A stretch of DNA of 64,000 nt from Rhynchopus sp. YZ270_cl-10 (taxonomy: Eukaryota > Euglenozoa > Diplonemea > Diplonemida > Diplonemidae). The notes under the pieces were generated by a model. The model made no database searches. It was given only the letters and a program-made list of their open reading frames with translations, and was not told the DNA's origin. The stretch is from NCBI GenBank assembly GCA_964035575.1, contig OZ037841.1, positions 1,426,001-1,490,000 of the forward strand, in the 5' to 3' direction. The position numbers and the translations under genes are program-made. This document shows, in pieces, positions 1 through 10,460 of the stretch (positions are counted from its first letter, which is position 1; each line of letters starts with the position of its first letter).

Positions 1-1
1 C

Positions 2-1969
2 GTTCCTACCGCACTGTGTACCGCACCATCGGACCCCCCCGCTTGCCTCTGCAGCAACGGTACAGCTACACTCTGCTCCCTCGGCGAGGCGATCCACATT
101 ACCGGAGAGGTCTTCTCTCTCCCCGAGGTTGCCCACCAAAACGAACAAGAAGTTGTCTCCAGCACCGCAATCTTCGCCACTGCAGGAATTACTGCAGTAT
201 TAGGCGGCAGCGGGGTCAGCTCTGGAGGTGCCTTGGTAAAACTATCATTGATCTCCCGGTCATGCCCTTCTGAGGAGGTGATAGAATTGGATCATATCCT
301 GAACCCTTTACACTTAAAGCTAGGCTCGCAAGAAAGCATGCGGGAAGTGCACGGCGCTCAGGTAGGTGGCGTGATATTGCTCCTAGCGTTGGCCGTATGT
401 AGTGCAGGGGTAGCGGGAGTGGTGTGGTGGAGGTTGGGAGGGGAGAGAAGGAGGCAACGAAGGTTTATCAGTGTGAAACGCCGGCTGTATCCTGCAGGGG
501 TGGATGTGCGTGATGTCGAATGTGAGAAATTTGCGTTGGTTGTTCCCTCCCGCTGGGGTGCGACGGAGATTCGCTACATCCTCGCGCGAGGCAGATTTGG
601 TTGGCTGCTCATCCCCATTACCTTCATCTTCGGTGGGGCAGTGCTATGCTGTGCTTCGACGCTCTTCTATTCAACGGCTCCCCTCTTCCAAGCGCTTAGT
701 GCAGTGGAGATTTTTTTGCTTCTCATGTTCGTGATGTATTGTGGTCGGGCTGGAGTTCGTTCTGTAATGTTTGCGGACACAGAGGAGCTCCAGGACCCGG
801 GGTTTATCAAAAAAATGTTTTGGGGTGAAGTGGAGTGGCAGTTAAGGGAGACCGGGTGTGCGGAGAGTGCGAGGCGTGCCTTTGTATGGGTGGATTTGCA
901 TCGTCTTGCGTTTGATGGGTTTAAAAAGCATTGTCGCTGCTTTTTTGGGTTTGAATTGCTGGTTACGGCGGCAGTGGCGGGGGTAGCTGCGTGGAACCCA
1001 AATACTACTTCCGCATGCGAAACGAAGTCGTACCTCCTCCTTGGCCTCATGGCAGCGTTTTCGCTTATCCTAATTATTCTCCGACCTTACATTGCTTGGT
1101 ACGAAAACATCATGGTGTCGTTGGTAGCAGTCGCAGAAACAACCCTTATCCTTCTTGTCATCCTCGCCGCGAGAGAAGACGACGCAGAAGGCTCTGTCTA
1201 CGCGGAGTATGCATCGTACCTCTCCGTTGGTGTGCTCTGGGCGGTGACAGTCAAAACGCTTCTCGATTTGGCGATTTTTGTTATCGATGAACACAGCGTC
1301 TGGACTGAACTTTCTGGCAAAGGCAGTTTCTTGAGACATCTCCTTTTATGCGGCAATACAGTCGGAACAACTGACAACTTTGTTGCGAGAGAGGAGATTG
1401 GGTTAGAAGAAGCACGCATCAGTGATGACGAGGAGAGGAGCGATGAGGAGGACGATGAGGATGATGACGACGAAGATGACAACATGGTCGAAGCACAAAG
1501 CAGCAGCAGTGGCACAGCTACCAACCCGCTCCTCCTGCGCTCCGCAGCGTCGTCGCATACGATGCCCCCCACCCACCACATGCCCCGCGGTGTCTTCGCA
1601 CTCCAACCCCCAGTTGTCAACGTTGTTCCCCTCTCAGACGCAGTGTCCGTTCGCGATTCTATTCGCATTTCTACCGCTGTTGCAAACACAAACCCAGTTG
1701 CCTTCAATAGACCAGCTCCCGGAACTCCGGTAACGACACACCGGGCATACCCCTATCCACAGCGCCAGAGAGGGAACACATTTGGGGGTGTTAGTGGTGG
1801 CAGTAGTGGGGGCATATGGCCTGTGGTCGCAAATTCTGAAGCCCTTGCCCCACCCAAACCCCGTCGCTCCTCCTTCATACAAACACGAAGCCCGTCAGAC
1901 CTGATGCTTCCTCTCGCGGATGATGCTGATGAGCATCCAGGAACACCACCGCCACCGGTGTTGTTGTGA
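2..1969 (+). CDS. C-terminal part of a large multi-span membrane protein (5' partial)
   Basis: The reading frame is open from the first bases of the window to TGA at 1967-1969, so the start lies upstream; 655 residues are visible. The first 40 or so residues are Cys-rich (TALCTAPSDPPACLC) and look extracellular. A Gly/Ser/Ala stretch follows, then a first membrane span (GGVILLLALAVCSAGVAG) and a basic loop. After that come about five to six more hydrophobic spans, including a pair around the motif ILRPYIAWYENIMVSLV. The cytosolic tail begins with an acidic run (EEDDEDDDDEDD) and ends Pro/Ser-rich. This layout, an extracellular region followed by a multi-span C-terminus, is common in giant adhesin-like or TRP-like membrane proteins of protists; that is family knowledge, not proof. 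No catalytic motif is visible. Confidence is high that it is coding and low on function. Confidence 0.8.
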   Translation, partial: VPTALCTAPSDPPACLCSNGTATLCSLGEAIHITGEVFSLPEVAHQNEQEVVSSTAIFATAGITAVLGGSGVSSGGALVKLSLISRSCPSEEVIELDHILNPLHLKLGSQESMREVHGAQVGGVILLLALAVCSAGVAGVVWWRLGGERRRQRRFISVKRRLYPAGVDVRDVECEKFALVVPSRWGATEIRYILARGRFGWLLIPITFIFGGAVLCCASTLFYSTAPLFQALSAVEIFLLLMFVMYCGRAGVRSVMFADTEELQDPGFIKKMFWGEVEWQLRETGCAESARRAFVWVDLHRLAFDGFKKHCRCFFGFELLVTAAVAGVAAWNPNTTSACETKSYLLLGLMAAFSLILIILRPYIAWYENIMVSLVAVAETTLILLVILAAREDDAEGSVYAEYASYLSVGVLWAVTVKTLLDLAIFVIDEHSVWTELSGKGSFLRHLLLCGNTVGTTDNFVAREEIGLEEARISDDEERSDEEDDEDDDDEDDNMVEAQSSSSGTATNPLLLRSAASSHTMPPTHHMPRGVFALQPPVVNVVPLSDAVSVRDSIRISTAVANTNPVAFNRPAPGTPVTTHRAYPYPQRQRGNTFGGVSGGSSGGIWPVVANSEALAPPKPRRSSFIQTRSPSDLMLPLADDADEHPGTPPPPVLL

Positions 1970-3124
1970 GGTTGAAGGAGGAGGAGGAGGAGGAGGTTAT
2001 GAAAGAACCGGGTTTTTGTGAAGCAGGTTTTTTGTGTCGTTGCGGAGAGGCGTTTGGCCTCTGTGGTTTTTGTTGTGAGGCGTGTCAATTTTCTTATTTT
2101 ATTCTAGATTTTTCTACAAACTGACTCTTTTCCCCAATAGATTTTTTCGAACCTTCCCTGCTCTGTAGATTAGGGGTACGAAGGTTTACCTTATTTTTTT
2201 TTTGTACTCGTGGTGTAGAATCTGGAGGGGGATCACACCACCTCGTGTTAAAAAAAATTCCCCTGCAAACCTCAATATCATTTCGAGAACCACAAGAAAT
2301 GACGTAAGAGGCGAGTTCAGTTAGCAAAAAAAATACTCTTTTTTGATAAAACAACTTGTTGTCAATTCTAAAAAGATTGGAGGCAGTGCTGCGGGCAAAC
2401 AAAACGGATTGAAAAAGACAGAAACTCGCTTGTTTTCTTTGAGTACTCAATTAACAACCGTACTTCAGTTTGACACAATTTTTTCACCTTTTTGTTTTCC
2501 GGCTTTGAGCGCACAAACAAAAGACCCGTTCTTTTTTTAAAAAGCAAGCATTGGCAAGAGGAAATATAATTAATGGAAATCAGATTCTATTTTTGGTCTT
2601 TTTTTTGCCTGCTTGAGAAGCTCTTCTGAAGGGTGACTCAGCACAAAAAAAGACTTATCCATCTTACCATTCTTCTTTTCCACCCACAAAGCCCCCTTGT
2701 CATTTAGAACCCTTTTCCCTTGTTTTACTTTAGATGTGATTGTTATACGCCCCCTGCCACCCCCAATTATTTACGTTTGCACCTTCACCTTCTCTTTTAC
2801 TGTCTCCCAACAACCACCCCACAGTCCCGTATCCTTGGGTTCACCATTCACCATTATACCCCTCTCCCCTTCCTTCTCACTATGGATCATATCTGGGGGA
2901 GTGGGCATTAATAAGTGACGCAAACAGCGACGCAACGAGAACCGCTGAGATTTCCAAGCCGTTCTGCGCTAGGACTGCACCACCCTGAATCCTCTTAATC
3001 CTCTTACCTGGTCTGGGGTGATATTATAACTGGTGGTTTTATTGACTCTGGGTTGCGCGTGAAAAGCTGAAGACTGCTGAAACATTTTAGTGAAGGGGGC
3101 AGAGGCGAAAAACCGTCCAGGCAA
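1970..3124. other. Intergenic region, no gene seen
   Basis: A GGA-rich run directly follows the stop codon. The stretch then turns T-rich, with one copy of a 185-bp dispersed repeat at 2341-2524. From 2690 to 2900 it is pyrimidine-rich (CCCC and TCTC tracts), as expected upstream of a splice acceptor. Short open frames here have homopolymer-driven composition and no recognisable domain. Confidence 0.6.
2341..2524 (+). repeat. Dispersed repeat G, copy 1
   Basis: About 185 bases, starting TTTTGATAAAACAACTTG and ending near GAGCGCACAAACAAAA. It is almost the same as 35964-36151, with a handful of substitutions and small indels by eye. A 5' fragment recurs at 10408-10460. All copies point the same way and two of them lie just 3' of a gene. 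Confidence 0.85.
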
Positions 3125-6100
3125 ATGCACAGCAATGCACGATACCAAGAGGATGAGGAAGAGGACAGCAGTGTGGCGTTGACGTTAACGCAACTGACAG
3201 AGATAAAGGCGATTTTTGATGAGGCACCTGCAGGGGAACTGAATGAGGATACCTTCGTGTCGGTCATTGAGGCGCAGGTGTGCTGCACAGTGGCGCGTCT
3301 ACGTACGTGGTTTCGTCAGATTGATGCCAACGCGAACGGATCTGTAGACTGGGATGAGTTTTCCTCCTTTGTCCTCCTCGATGGGCAGCGCCAAGTGCAC
3401 AATCGAGAAGGCCGTGTGCACATCACATACGAGCGTCCACCAAAGTTCCAAACCTGGACACCAAACAGTACACAATGCCATTCCAGCGCTGTGACCTCCA
3501 CTGTGGTCAACTCGCGCGGGAGTTTGGCCAGCTCTGACATCTTCACGGGGTCTTCGGATGGAACGGTGAAGGTGTGGTCTGCAGATACGTTGGCGCATGA
3601 GGTGACGATCAATACACCGAGCTGGGTGCTGGATGCGAGATTGGCACGCAGCGGAACGAGGTTGATCACTGCGCATACGGAGCGGTCGTTGTGCATCATT
3701 GACACACAACGTTTTGATGTCATTGCGATCTTTGCGCATGCAGCAGGCGCCAACAGCAAGCTCCGCTTCGAACACGTTGGCCGCGTTGTTGAGGCTGGCG
3801 TCAGCGGCGGGCAGGCCGGCTTCTCCTCGATCCGCCAGCTCACCAACTTCCGATCTCCTCCTGACGCCCCACAAGGCCAGACACCTTCCCTCGAAACAGA
3901 GCTTGCCTGCGCACGAGATAAGGCTATTTCCAATTCAACCAAACTCACCCCCAACGTACACAAGATCGAAGGCCTAGTTGACGTCCCCTTCTGCATCGAG
4001 AGCATTCAGTCGGACCGTGCCTTCTCCCAACTCTCCTCCACGTCACCCGAGGGGAGCACACTACAACAGGAGGACGACACGCTGCTCTGTGTGGGTCTGC
4101 GCAATGGCGACCTACTCCTCTATACACTAACCTCGGACCGCTTCATGCACAAACAGCAGGTGGTCGAGGAGGGCGGGTCGCCACTGCAGCTGACCCACAA
4201 ATGGAAAGGGCTGCACAGCTCCTGCATCAGCGGGGTGCGCTGGGGCCGTTCTATCAACAACATCATCACCGTTGGGTGGGATGGCACCGTGCGCTTTATG
4301 AACGCAGAGACATCTCGCGTTGCACGAACCCTAGAGGTCACTCCAGATAAGTTTGCAGGTCCATTCCGTGCTTACCAAGAGCAAAGCATATTCGGGTTTG
4401 ATTGGTCGTCCGATCTAAAGATGTTGACCACGTTTGGTGCGGACAACAACCTATATTTGTGGAATCCGTACATCCAAAAGCCCATCACAAAGCTGCAACA
4501 TCCGTTGGGTGTGCGTGATGTAGTGTTTGCGGCGGAGCATCAGCAGCTCCTTTCGTTGACGGAGGACCAGCATGTGCGGGTGTGGGATGTGCGCACCTTC
4601 AAATGCATTCAGACCATCAAACAGGAGCACCATGTACGTCAGATTCAAAAGCTCACCTTTGACCCGTTGGTGGGGATTGTCGCAGCGTCGCACTTCCCCA
4701 CAGTCTTGCAGGAGGCGGGTATTGAAACCTTTGCAGGCGCGGCTGGACCGCCCCCAGCAGCAGAGCGTGTCCGTCCACGTGGAAAGCTTCTTGGTGTGCT
4801 CTCCAACGCAGAGACGTGCGCCTATCTCGTCACCGCGGACTCTACTCTCATCACGACGTATTCAGTTCTGAGTGGGGATGTGATCTACCGGTTTCTTGTT
4901 GAAGACCAGATGGAGTCTGCCGTCAACCTTCCGCCCAGTGAATGGGTCGTCACCAGCATTGCCCTCGACGATAATGGGCGCCGCCTTCTGACCGGAACGC
5001 AGTGTGGCCGTGTGTTGCTGTGGAACTTCATTAACGGGCAGCTTCTGAAGGTATGCGTCAGCGGGGAGCACAAGAAGAAGGCGGAAGACCCAGACGTCAC
5101 CTTTGTGCACCACTGCAGCCGCGACGCCAATGCCTTCCGCTTCATCTACGGCGTCATTGCTTCGAAGGTATACGTCTGGGAGGACGACGACTCCTTCGAA
5201 AGCGCGTTAACCGCGGTCTGGGTGGTCCCAGAAAACCACATCGTCAGCTGCATTGCGCACGACTTCCCTTGGACCCTCGCCCTGGGCACCGCAACCGGCC
5301 ACGTCCACTTCTACAATATAAAAAACTCTCTGTGTGCCGGCACCTTCCACCGCCCCTCCTTTGGAGCAGAGCACACCACCGACCCTTACTCTACGGGGCA
5401 CACCTCACGCCGTGTTGCGCACATCCGCTTTTTGGACCAACCCTCAGGGTTTGCAGTGGAGAGCCCCGTCCATGCTAATGCTCCTGGTGCATTCGGTGCG
5501 AGGCAGCCTCCGTCACAGAGGTTGGCAGTCATCGCTTTTGTGGACGGCATCATCCAAATTGTGCATATCAAGAGGAAGGAGGTGCTGTGCCAGTGGTACA
5601 GCCTGAGACCTCAGGAACGCACACGGCCGCAGCAGATCAGCTCGCTTCATGCTGCGGGATGCACTGTGTACGGCGGCGACGCTGCTGGGACGGTCCACGT
5701 CTGGCAGGTTGAATCTCCAGAACCACAGACCCTTTCTGTCAGTCGGGTGCGCCGAGTTGTTGGGGCACGTTGTGCGGCAGTGACGTTCCTTACTCCGGTG
5801 GGTAGACGCAGCAACCTGCTTGCTGTGGGCTGCGATGCTGGCTCTGTTGCGCTGTACACCAAAGACGTCGTCCACATCGGAGACTTCGATGCGCAAGAAA
5901 AATGGGCGCTGCGGAGCATGGACCATCCTGAAGGGCTTCCTCCCCCACCTTCACCTGCCCCACCGAAGGAGCCTAGAGAGGCGAATGTCGTGCTTACAGA
6001 GCCGACCGTCGCACCTCTTCCAGTTGCGAGGGAGCAGGTTCAGGTGCAACGCGTGGCAGACCGGTCAGGCAGAAGCATCTCCCCGCTTCCTGTCAAGAAG

Positions 6101-6757
6101 ACCGGTATAGGAAACCCACGCCGCTGGCGTCTTCAAAAGCTGGTGGCACCTCCCCGAGAGGGGCCGGAGTACTGTACGCAGTACCCCACAGCCCCGGGTA
6201 GGGCTTTAGAGGAAACGGAGGCAGCTGCGTCGCCGGTGCTCAGACAAATTCTTCCGGAGGTGAGTGCGCAGTTCGGTCTGGCTGTACGAAGACAACTCAA
6301 GAAAGGGAAGGGGGAGACGACACAGCCCAGAACCCCTGACACTGCAGTGGATGCACCCCCACCTCCACCCCCGCGTGCGGTGGTGGGGCCGGTCCGTTCG
6401 CATAGCATGCCTATGGCGGTTGGGCGGGTCATACCACAAGCGCTAAGATCTGCAGGTGGCGTGCGAAGCGGCCATCTCCGCAGGAGTTGTTCCACAGCAC
6501 AGAGGCGAAGGGTGGAGGGGGGAGGAGGAGGGGGAGGAGGAGGAGGTGGTGGTGCGGAGATGACCGTGGGTGGCTGTGTCGTGGTGGAGAAGACGTGCGC
6601 GCAGAGGACAGGGTGGTATGCGTTGCATCAGCAGGAGAGGGGTGGTAGTGGGTGTGTAAAGAATGCAGTGAAGCCGCAGACAGCCGCAGCTGCAGGAACG
6701 TTGCCCGTGTTGCCTCCGGGTCCCAGAGGGGCGCGTCCGCTTTTCAGACGGAAATGA
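3125..6757 (+). CDS. EF-hand and WD40-repeat protein (WDR49/WDR64/EFCAB8-like)
   Basis: This is a 1210-residue protein in one uninterrupted frame, starting at the first ATG after a pyrimidine-rich stretch. Residues 67-78 form a textbook EF-hand calcium loop (D-A-N-A-N-G-S-V-D-W-D-E). A long array of WD40 blades follows, recognisable by cores such as DGTVKVWSAD, DGTVRFMNAE, DNNLYLWNPY, DQHVRVWDVR, CGRVLLWNF and AGTVHVWQV. EF-hand plus WD40 in this order, with the phrase NLYLWNPY followed by HVRVWDVRTFKCIQT, matches the WDR49/WDR64/EFCAB8 group, whose members are mostly linked to cilia and flagella. The C-terminal 300 residues are low-complexity, with Pro-rich segments and a run of 12 Gly near residue 1135. 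A relative lies at 38249-42412. A flagellar or cytoskeletal role is inferred. Confidence 0.88.
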   Translation: MHSNARYQEDEEEDSSVALTLTQLTEIKAIFDEAPAGELNEDTFVSVIEAQVCCTVARLRTWFRQIDANANGSVDWDEFSSFVLLDGQRQVHNREGRVHITYERPPKFQTWTPNSTQCHSSAVTSTVVNSRGSLASSDIFTGSSDGTVKVWSADTLAHEVTINTPSWVLDARLARSGTRLITAHTERSLCIIDTQRFDVIAIFAHAAGANSKLRFEHVGRVVEAGVSGGQAGFSSIRQLTNFRSPPDAPQGQTPSLETELACARDKAISNSTKLTPNVHKIEGLVDVPFCIESIQSDRAFSQLSSTSPEGSTLQQEDDTLLCVGLRNGDLLLYTLTSDRFMHKQQVVEEGGSPLQLTHKWKGLHSSCISGVRWGRSINNIITVGWDGTVRFMNAETSRVARTLEVTPDKFAGPFRAYQEQSIFGFDWSSDLKMLTTFGADNNLYLWNPYIQKPITKLQHPLGVRDVVFAAEHQQLLSLTEDQHVRVWDVRTFKCIQTIKQEHHVRQIQKLTFDPLVGIVAASHFPTVLQEAGIETFAGAAGPPPAAERVRPRGKLLGVLSNAETCAYLVTADSTLITTYSVLSGDVIYRFLVEDQMESAVNLPPSEWVVTSIALDDNGRRLLTGTQCGRVLLWNFINGQLLKVCVSGEHKKKAEDPDVTFVHHCSRDANAFRFIYGVIASKVYVWEDDDSFESALTAVWVVPENHIVSCIAHDFPWTLALGTATGHVHFYNIKNSLCAGTFHRPSFGAEHTTDPYSTGHTSRRVAHIRFLDQPSGFAVESPVHANAPGAFGARQPPSQRLAVIAFVDGIIQIVHIKRKEVLCQWYSLRPQERTRPQQISSLHAAGCTVYGGDAAGTVHVWQVESPEPQTLSVSRVRRVVGARCAAVTFLTPVGRRSNLLAVGCDAGSVALYTKDVVHIGDFDAQEKWALRSMDHPEGLPPPPSPAPPKEPREANVVLTEPTVAPLPVAREQVQVQRVADRSGRSISPLPVKKTGIGNPRRWRLQKLVAPPREGPEYCTQYPTAPGRALEETEAAASPVLRQILPEVSAQFGLAVRRQLKKGKGETTQPRTPDTAVDAPPPPPPRAVVGPVRSHSMPMAVGRVIPQALRSAGGVRSGHLRRSCSTAQRRRVEGGGGGGGGGGGGAEMTVGGCVVVEKTCAQRTGWYALHQQERGGSGCVKNAVKPQTAAAAGTLPVLPPGPRGARPLFRRK

Positions 6758-7090
6758 GGGTGTGCAGAGGGGGGCGTTGGTCAGAGGGGTGGTCAGCTTT
6801 GCTAATCTTGCTTTGATTTTCGCTGTGCTTCGCAACCCTCCAACAGCGGTTAGCGGGGTTTGGTGTTCTCACAGTAGGGGGTCGTGTCTGTGTTGAAGTC
6901 CAGGGCAGGTAGTGTGGTTCAGAAGTCATCAGTAGTTGCAAGCTGTAGAGTGTTGGCTACCTGCCTCGTTCCTTTTGTCGTGAGTCTTGCAGGCCCATTA
7001 TATCCTGATTATCATCAGTTTTCTGTTTTTTTCTCTTTGAAATTCATCTTCCGATGGGTTACAGGGTTTCTTGGCTGTTGATGTTTTTAG

Positions 7091-7128
7091 GAAGTGTGCA
7101 CGAGAGGCACATTCATCGTACAAGGTTT
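7091..7128 (+). repeat. Hairpin element, family B
   Basis: GTGTGC and GCACA arms enclose the loop ACGAGAG. The tail is TTCATCGTACAAG followed by T-rich DNA. The loop is identical to that of families A and C although the stem differs. Confidence 0.75.
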
Positions 7129-7366
7129 TTATTCCTTTCTTTTCACAGCACAACGTCCCCACGATAAACGGATAAAAGCCTTTATTTTTCCATGGAACAC
7201 TATTCGTTTTTATTTTATCCTCAGATTTGCGGCACACGGACGGAAGGCCTCCTCCTTCTGAAGCCCTAACGCCACATTCAGTCGTAGTTCACTTGGGTGA
7301 GTATTCCCTTAGTGCAGGTGTCCCTTTTGGTCTTTTCCGGGGACATACGCGGGCACTGCGGAGCGA

Positions 7367-7771
7367 GTGCCGGGCCATATGCCAGAACAACCGTCCACTC
7401 TCACTGTTCTCCTTCCACCGCCTGACAATATACTCCCCATCTCCTTCTCCATGTCAGACCCCTCTGCAAGCTTGTTTGTCGTGCCCTCAACTTCTGCAGA
7501 GTGCATGTACACCAACATGCAGACCCGAGTATTTGACAAGCAAGCACTGCACTCTGCTCACGACTTTGAATTCTCTCAGCTTGCTTTCAATAGCAGCCTG
7601 TGTATTAGTGCCAAGGAGTCCCGTGAGCTGAATCATCTTCCGGCAAACCAGGTTGTTAGCAGTCACTTCCGGCAGCCCCTGAAGAGGTGCATCGGCTCAG
7701 GCAATGGTTACACGTGCGTCACCTCCTGCATCCCTCCTCCTGCAGCAGGTCTCCACGCATCATACTCTTAA
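7367..7771 (+). CDS. Possible small protein, unrecognised
   Basis: A 134-codon frame in a stretch with more even base composition than the surrounding homopolymer-rich DNA. The predicted protein begins MPGHMPEQPSTLTVLLPPP and has no visible domain, signal peptide or membrane span. An overlapping frame at 7227-7631 is about as long, so this may be chance. There is no close splice-acceptor-like sequence before the ATG. Low confidence. Confidence 0.25.
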   Translation: MPGHMPEQPSTLTVLLPPPDNILPISFSMSDPSASLFVVPSTSAECMYTNMQTRVFDKQALHSAHDFEFSQLAFNSSLCISAKESRELNHLPANQVVSSHFRQPLKRCIGSGNGYTCVTSCIPPPAAGLHASYS

Positions 7772-8163
7772 TGGATAGGTTCCTCTCTGTGCGCCTCCAC
7801 CACGGAACGCACCTGTCAGGTGCACGGGTACCTTGCTAGATGGATGCTTCTGTGGTGGAGAGTTCTATGACTCCTGAGTTCTTATGTCTCGGTTTGGTAG
7901 TAGAAGAGAGAGCGTCACAGCTTCTGTGGTGGTGAATTTGAGCTGATAGTGTGTGTGTGTGTATTTTTTTTTCTTTTCTCCAAAAACGCCCAGAATGGAT
8001 GTCAAAAAGGAAAAAAAAAACCCTTTCCCCCCTCACAGGTTCACTTACCCCCCACACATAACCCCCCACCCCCCTCACCCCTACTTTCAAACAAACTGAG
8101 ACACAAAAGAACCCTCTCCACCGTCCCTCTTCACACTTTGACTTAGGCCAAACCCTCCTATTC

Positions 8164-8796
8164 ATGCTTGCCTTCAGAGCAGTACTGTTCTTTGCTATTG
8201 TCGGGGTATGTTACGGGTGTGACGGGCATAGCATGGAGTCGTGCAACACACACCCTCTTTGTGAATGGGTAGCATCAGAAGCGGGGGGTCTTTGCCGTGA
8301 GAAAGCTGTAGAGGCGGGACCGACGACCGACCTCTCTTGTACAGATCTGTTCGAAGTGGTGCGGTGTACCACGCACCCTGCACAGTGCGTATGGGATGCT
8401 GCAGCGGAACGTTGTCGGCCAGCATCTGTACGTAGTGCGGCTGATGTTAGTGTCGACACCGAAAGCAGTTCTTCCGATGAGGGAAGCAGTGTGTCCCGTC
8501 TTCGCCATTTGCTATATGTGCTGCTTGCGATAGGTGTGACACTCCTCATTGGTGTCATAGTGTGTGCTGTGTGGCTTCACAGGCGCAACGAAGATGCAGA
8601 CGAAGAGCTGGACGGTGACAGCAAAGGCGATGAAGAGGATGATGTCGTCCTCAACGTGCCCTATCATCTTCACGAAGACACAGCCTCGTCTGTCAGCAGA
8701 TCGTCCGGGCGTGGTGTGCAAGCCTCCGAGAATCATCATTCCATTGACTTCAACCACACACGGACGCTCCGATTGGCCCCTATCAAATGTAGATAA
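8164..8796 (+). CDS. Small type I membrane protein with two PSI-like Cys repeats
   Basis: 210 residues. Residues 1-18 (MLAFRAVLFFAIVGVCYG) form a signal peptide. Two short Cys modules follow, at about 19-44 and 59-84. Both keep the pattern C, then CxTHPxC, then W, then C (CNTHPLCEW and CTTHPAQCVW), which resembles PSI/plexin-type disulfide repeats. A Ser/Asp spacer leads to one membrane span at about 114-138, then a basic stop-transfer (HRRN). The roughly 70-residue cytosolic tail is strongly acidic at first (DADEELDGDSKGDEEDD). The start is the only ATG consistent with the signal peptide. It is presumably a surface or endomembrane receptor-like protein; the ligand is unknown. The U-box protein at 29065 has the same overall plan (signal peptide, short Cys domain, single span, cytosolic tail). 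Confidence 0.82.
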   Translation: MLAFRAVLFFAIVGVCYGCDGHSMESCNTHPLCEWVASEAGGLCREKAVEAGPTTDLSCTDLFEVVRCTTHPAQCVWDAAAERCRPASVRSAADVSVDTESSSSDEGSSVSRLRHLLYVLLAIGVTLLIGVIVCAVWLHRRNEDADEELDGDSKGDEEDDVVLNVPYHLHEDTASSVSRSSGRGVQASENHHSIDFNHTRTLRLAPIKCR

Positions 8797-8865
8797 TGGG
8801 TGTTATTGTTGAGGATAATCCAAAATTTGAGAAAAGTTTAGAATATTTGCATTGGTTTTTTTGAC

Positions 8866-8907
8866 GGTGCCTGCACGATGTACGGTGAGGCGTTTTACAC
8901 CTCTTTT
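8866..8907 (+). repeat. Hairpin element, family D
   Basis: GGTGCCT and AGGCG arms with an inner CGATGTACGG loop, followed by TTTTACACCTCTTTT. It is a diverged copy of the element at 30351 and 51684. Confidence 0.6.
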
Positions 8908-9841
8908 CTTTCTCCACCACACAAACGCCTTGTGTCTGTTCAGGGACAATTTTTTAAGAACTTTTTTTTATAGTCCAGAACAGGTCGCAAAGGTGGTTGT
9001 ACCAAGGTTCTGTTGCCTCTCTTGGTTCCCGGCACATTTCCAAAAGAAAGAAGGAGATGGCACGGGGGCAGAAGTAAACGTTCCCCCCCCCCTTTTTTCT
9101 TCTTTTTTTCTTTTGCTCCACAACTTTTGAGATCCTATTTTTTTCACCTCAGCAAAGGGACGGGGGTCATCTGTAAGGATAGCCCTGTCTTGTGGAAAGG
9201 TGTCTCCCTTTTAGTACCACATTGGTCCACATGAAGCGTCTACGCGTTTATTGCATATTCGCGATTCAATATCAACCACATGCAAGGGTGCAGCCGCGCA
9301 TGAGGTGGTTTTACCTCATAGTTACGTTGCACCTTTCCCCCCCACAGAACATCAGTGCCTACAGTCCCCGGCAGTTTGCACTATCAACCTTCAGTTTTTT
9401 CCCCCTCTCTTTTGTGATTTTCTGCATCTATGTTGAGGCTGTATTTTGCTACTTCACAGAGGTGCTTGGTCATCATTGCTTAATTGTTTTTCCCCCTCCT
9501 CCGTCCTATACACCCTACACCTCTCCTGCAGTGCTTTGCGTTCTTTTCTCCTACCATGTGAAGAAACGTAGATCTGCCCTATTAGGTGTTGTGTCTTTAC
9601 CTACCCCAGTGGTGTTCGGTACTCTCCGCGCTGATCCCTTCATTCATTTTGTTTTTCTGTATTGATCAGGAGAGATCATATAGGCAAATAAGGGTGAGGG
9701 GTTTGTCGAACCCCTTTTGTTTGTCGTCTTCGTGGTGGCAAGGCTGAGTGCAAAACCCACGGTGGTGCGGGTGTCGATGCAAAAAAAATATGGCAGTGTT
9801 GTATTTGCAAACCCCAAACCCACCACAGACCATTCGTTTTT

Positions 9842-9971
9842 TACCGTATTCGTACATAAAAAAATTTTTTTTTATCGTAAAAAAGGTTGAACTTCCAGAA
9901 AAAAATCCTGAAGAGAGGTCGAACATTATGGCCGTATAATTTTTTTTTTTGTACGAATATTCAATACGGTA
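9842..9971. mobile_element. Short inverted-repeat element (MITE-like), 130 bp
   Basis: The left end reads TACCGTATTCGTACA and the right end is its imperfect reverse complement, TGTACGAATATTCAATACGGTA. The outermost TA on both sides could be a TA target duplication, as in Tc1/mariner-type elements. The inside is A/T-rich and carries no gene. No autonomous relative is visible in this window. Confidence 0.6.
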
Positions 9972-10277
9972 GTTTTCATTCCCACAGTTTTTTATTTTGT
10001 ACTGTGCACAACGCAAACATATCAAAAAACCTTCATAACCCATTCACCCCTAGTTTTTTTGGTTTTGTTGTGCACACTTTACTTAACCCAATCCCCAACC
10101 CACAGAAGTCCACACACTTTTGTTAGAGTTCTCCAAGCAGTGTTGTGCATCTCAGCATGCACAATGCGGCTTTCTTAAGTCCCCCCCCCGAGTAAGGTTC
10201 GTCCTACCAACGTTTTCTTTACCCCCTATGAGTGTGCAGAGAGAGTCACACCCATCTCTCAACCAGTGCCTGTGTCC

Positions 10278-10333
10278 GCCCATTATACGGCGATGCGTTT
10301 TTGCACTTTCAACTTCTCTTTCCTCTCAAGATC
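10278..10333 (+). repeat. Hairpin element, family D (partial)
   Basis: It keeps the 3' half: GGCGATGCGTTTTTGCAC, then TTTCAACTTCTC, a T/C tract and CTCAAG. The tail reads like a branch point, pyrimidine tract and AG acceptor. Confidence 0.5.
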
Positions 10334-10407
10334 CTCCACGTATTGATTTTGTACGGTTAATGGAGCGTAAAGTGCAAGACCAAGCTCCGTTCATAAAATG
10401 ATTTCCG

Positions 10408-10460
10408 TTTTTGTTGATGAAACAGCGTGTTGTCAATTCTAAACAAAGATTGGAGGCAGC
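10408..10460 (+). repeat. Dispersed repeat G, fragment
   Basis: Matches the first 50 or so bases of the repeat at 2341 and 35964 (GTTGTCAATTCTAAA, GATTGGAGGCAGCG), then diverges. Confidence 0.7.

Larger units (their letters stand above)
6758..8163. other. Intergenic region with one possible small gene
   Basis: It contains a B-type hairpin element (7091-7128), a doubtful small ORF (7367-7771) and, from 8000 to 8160, a C/T-rich leader before the next gene. The rest shows no recognisable feature. Confidence 0.5.

Noticed and set aside
3299-4005. Minus-strand open frames opposite the EF-hand/WD40 gene
   Set aside because: They overlap a long gene with clear domains and show none themselves.
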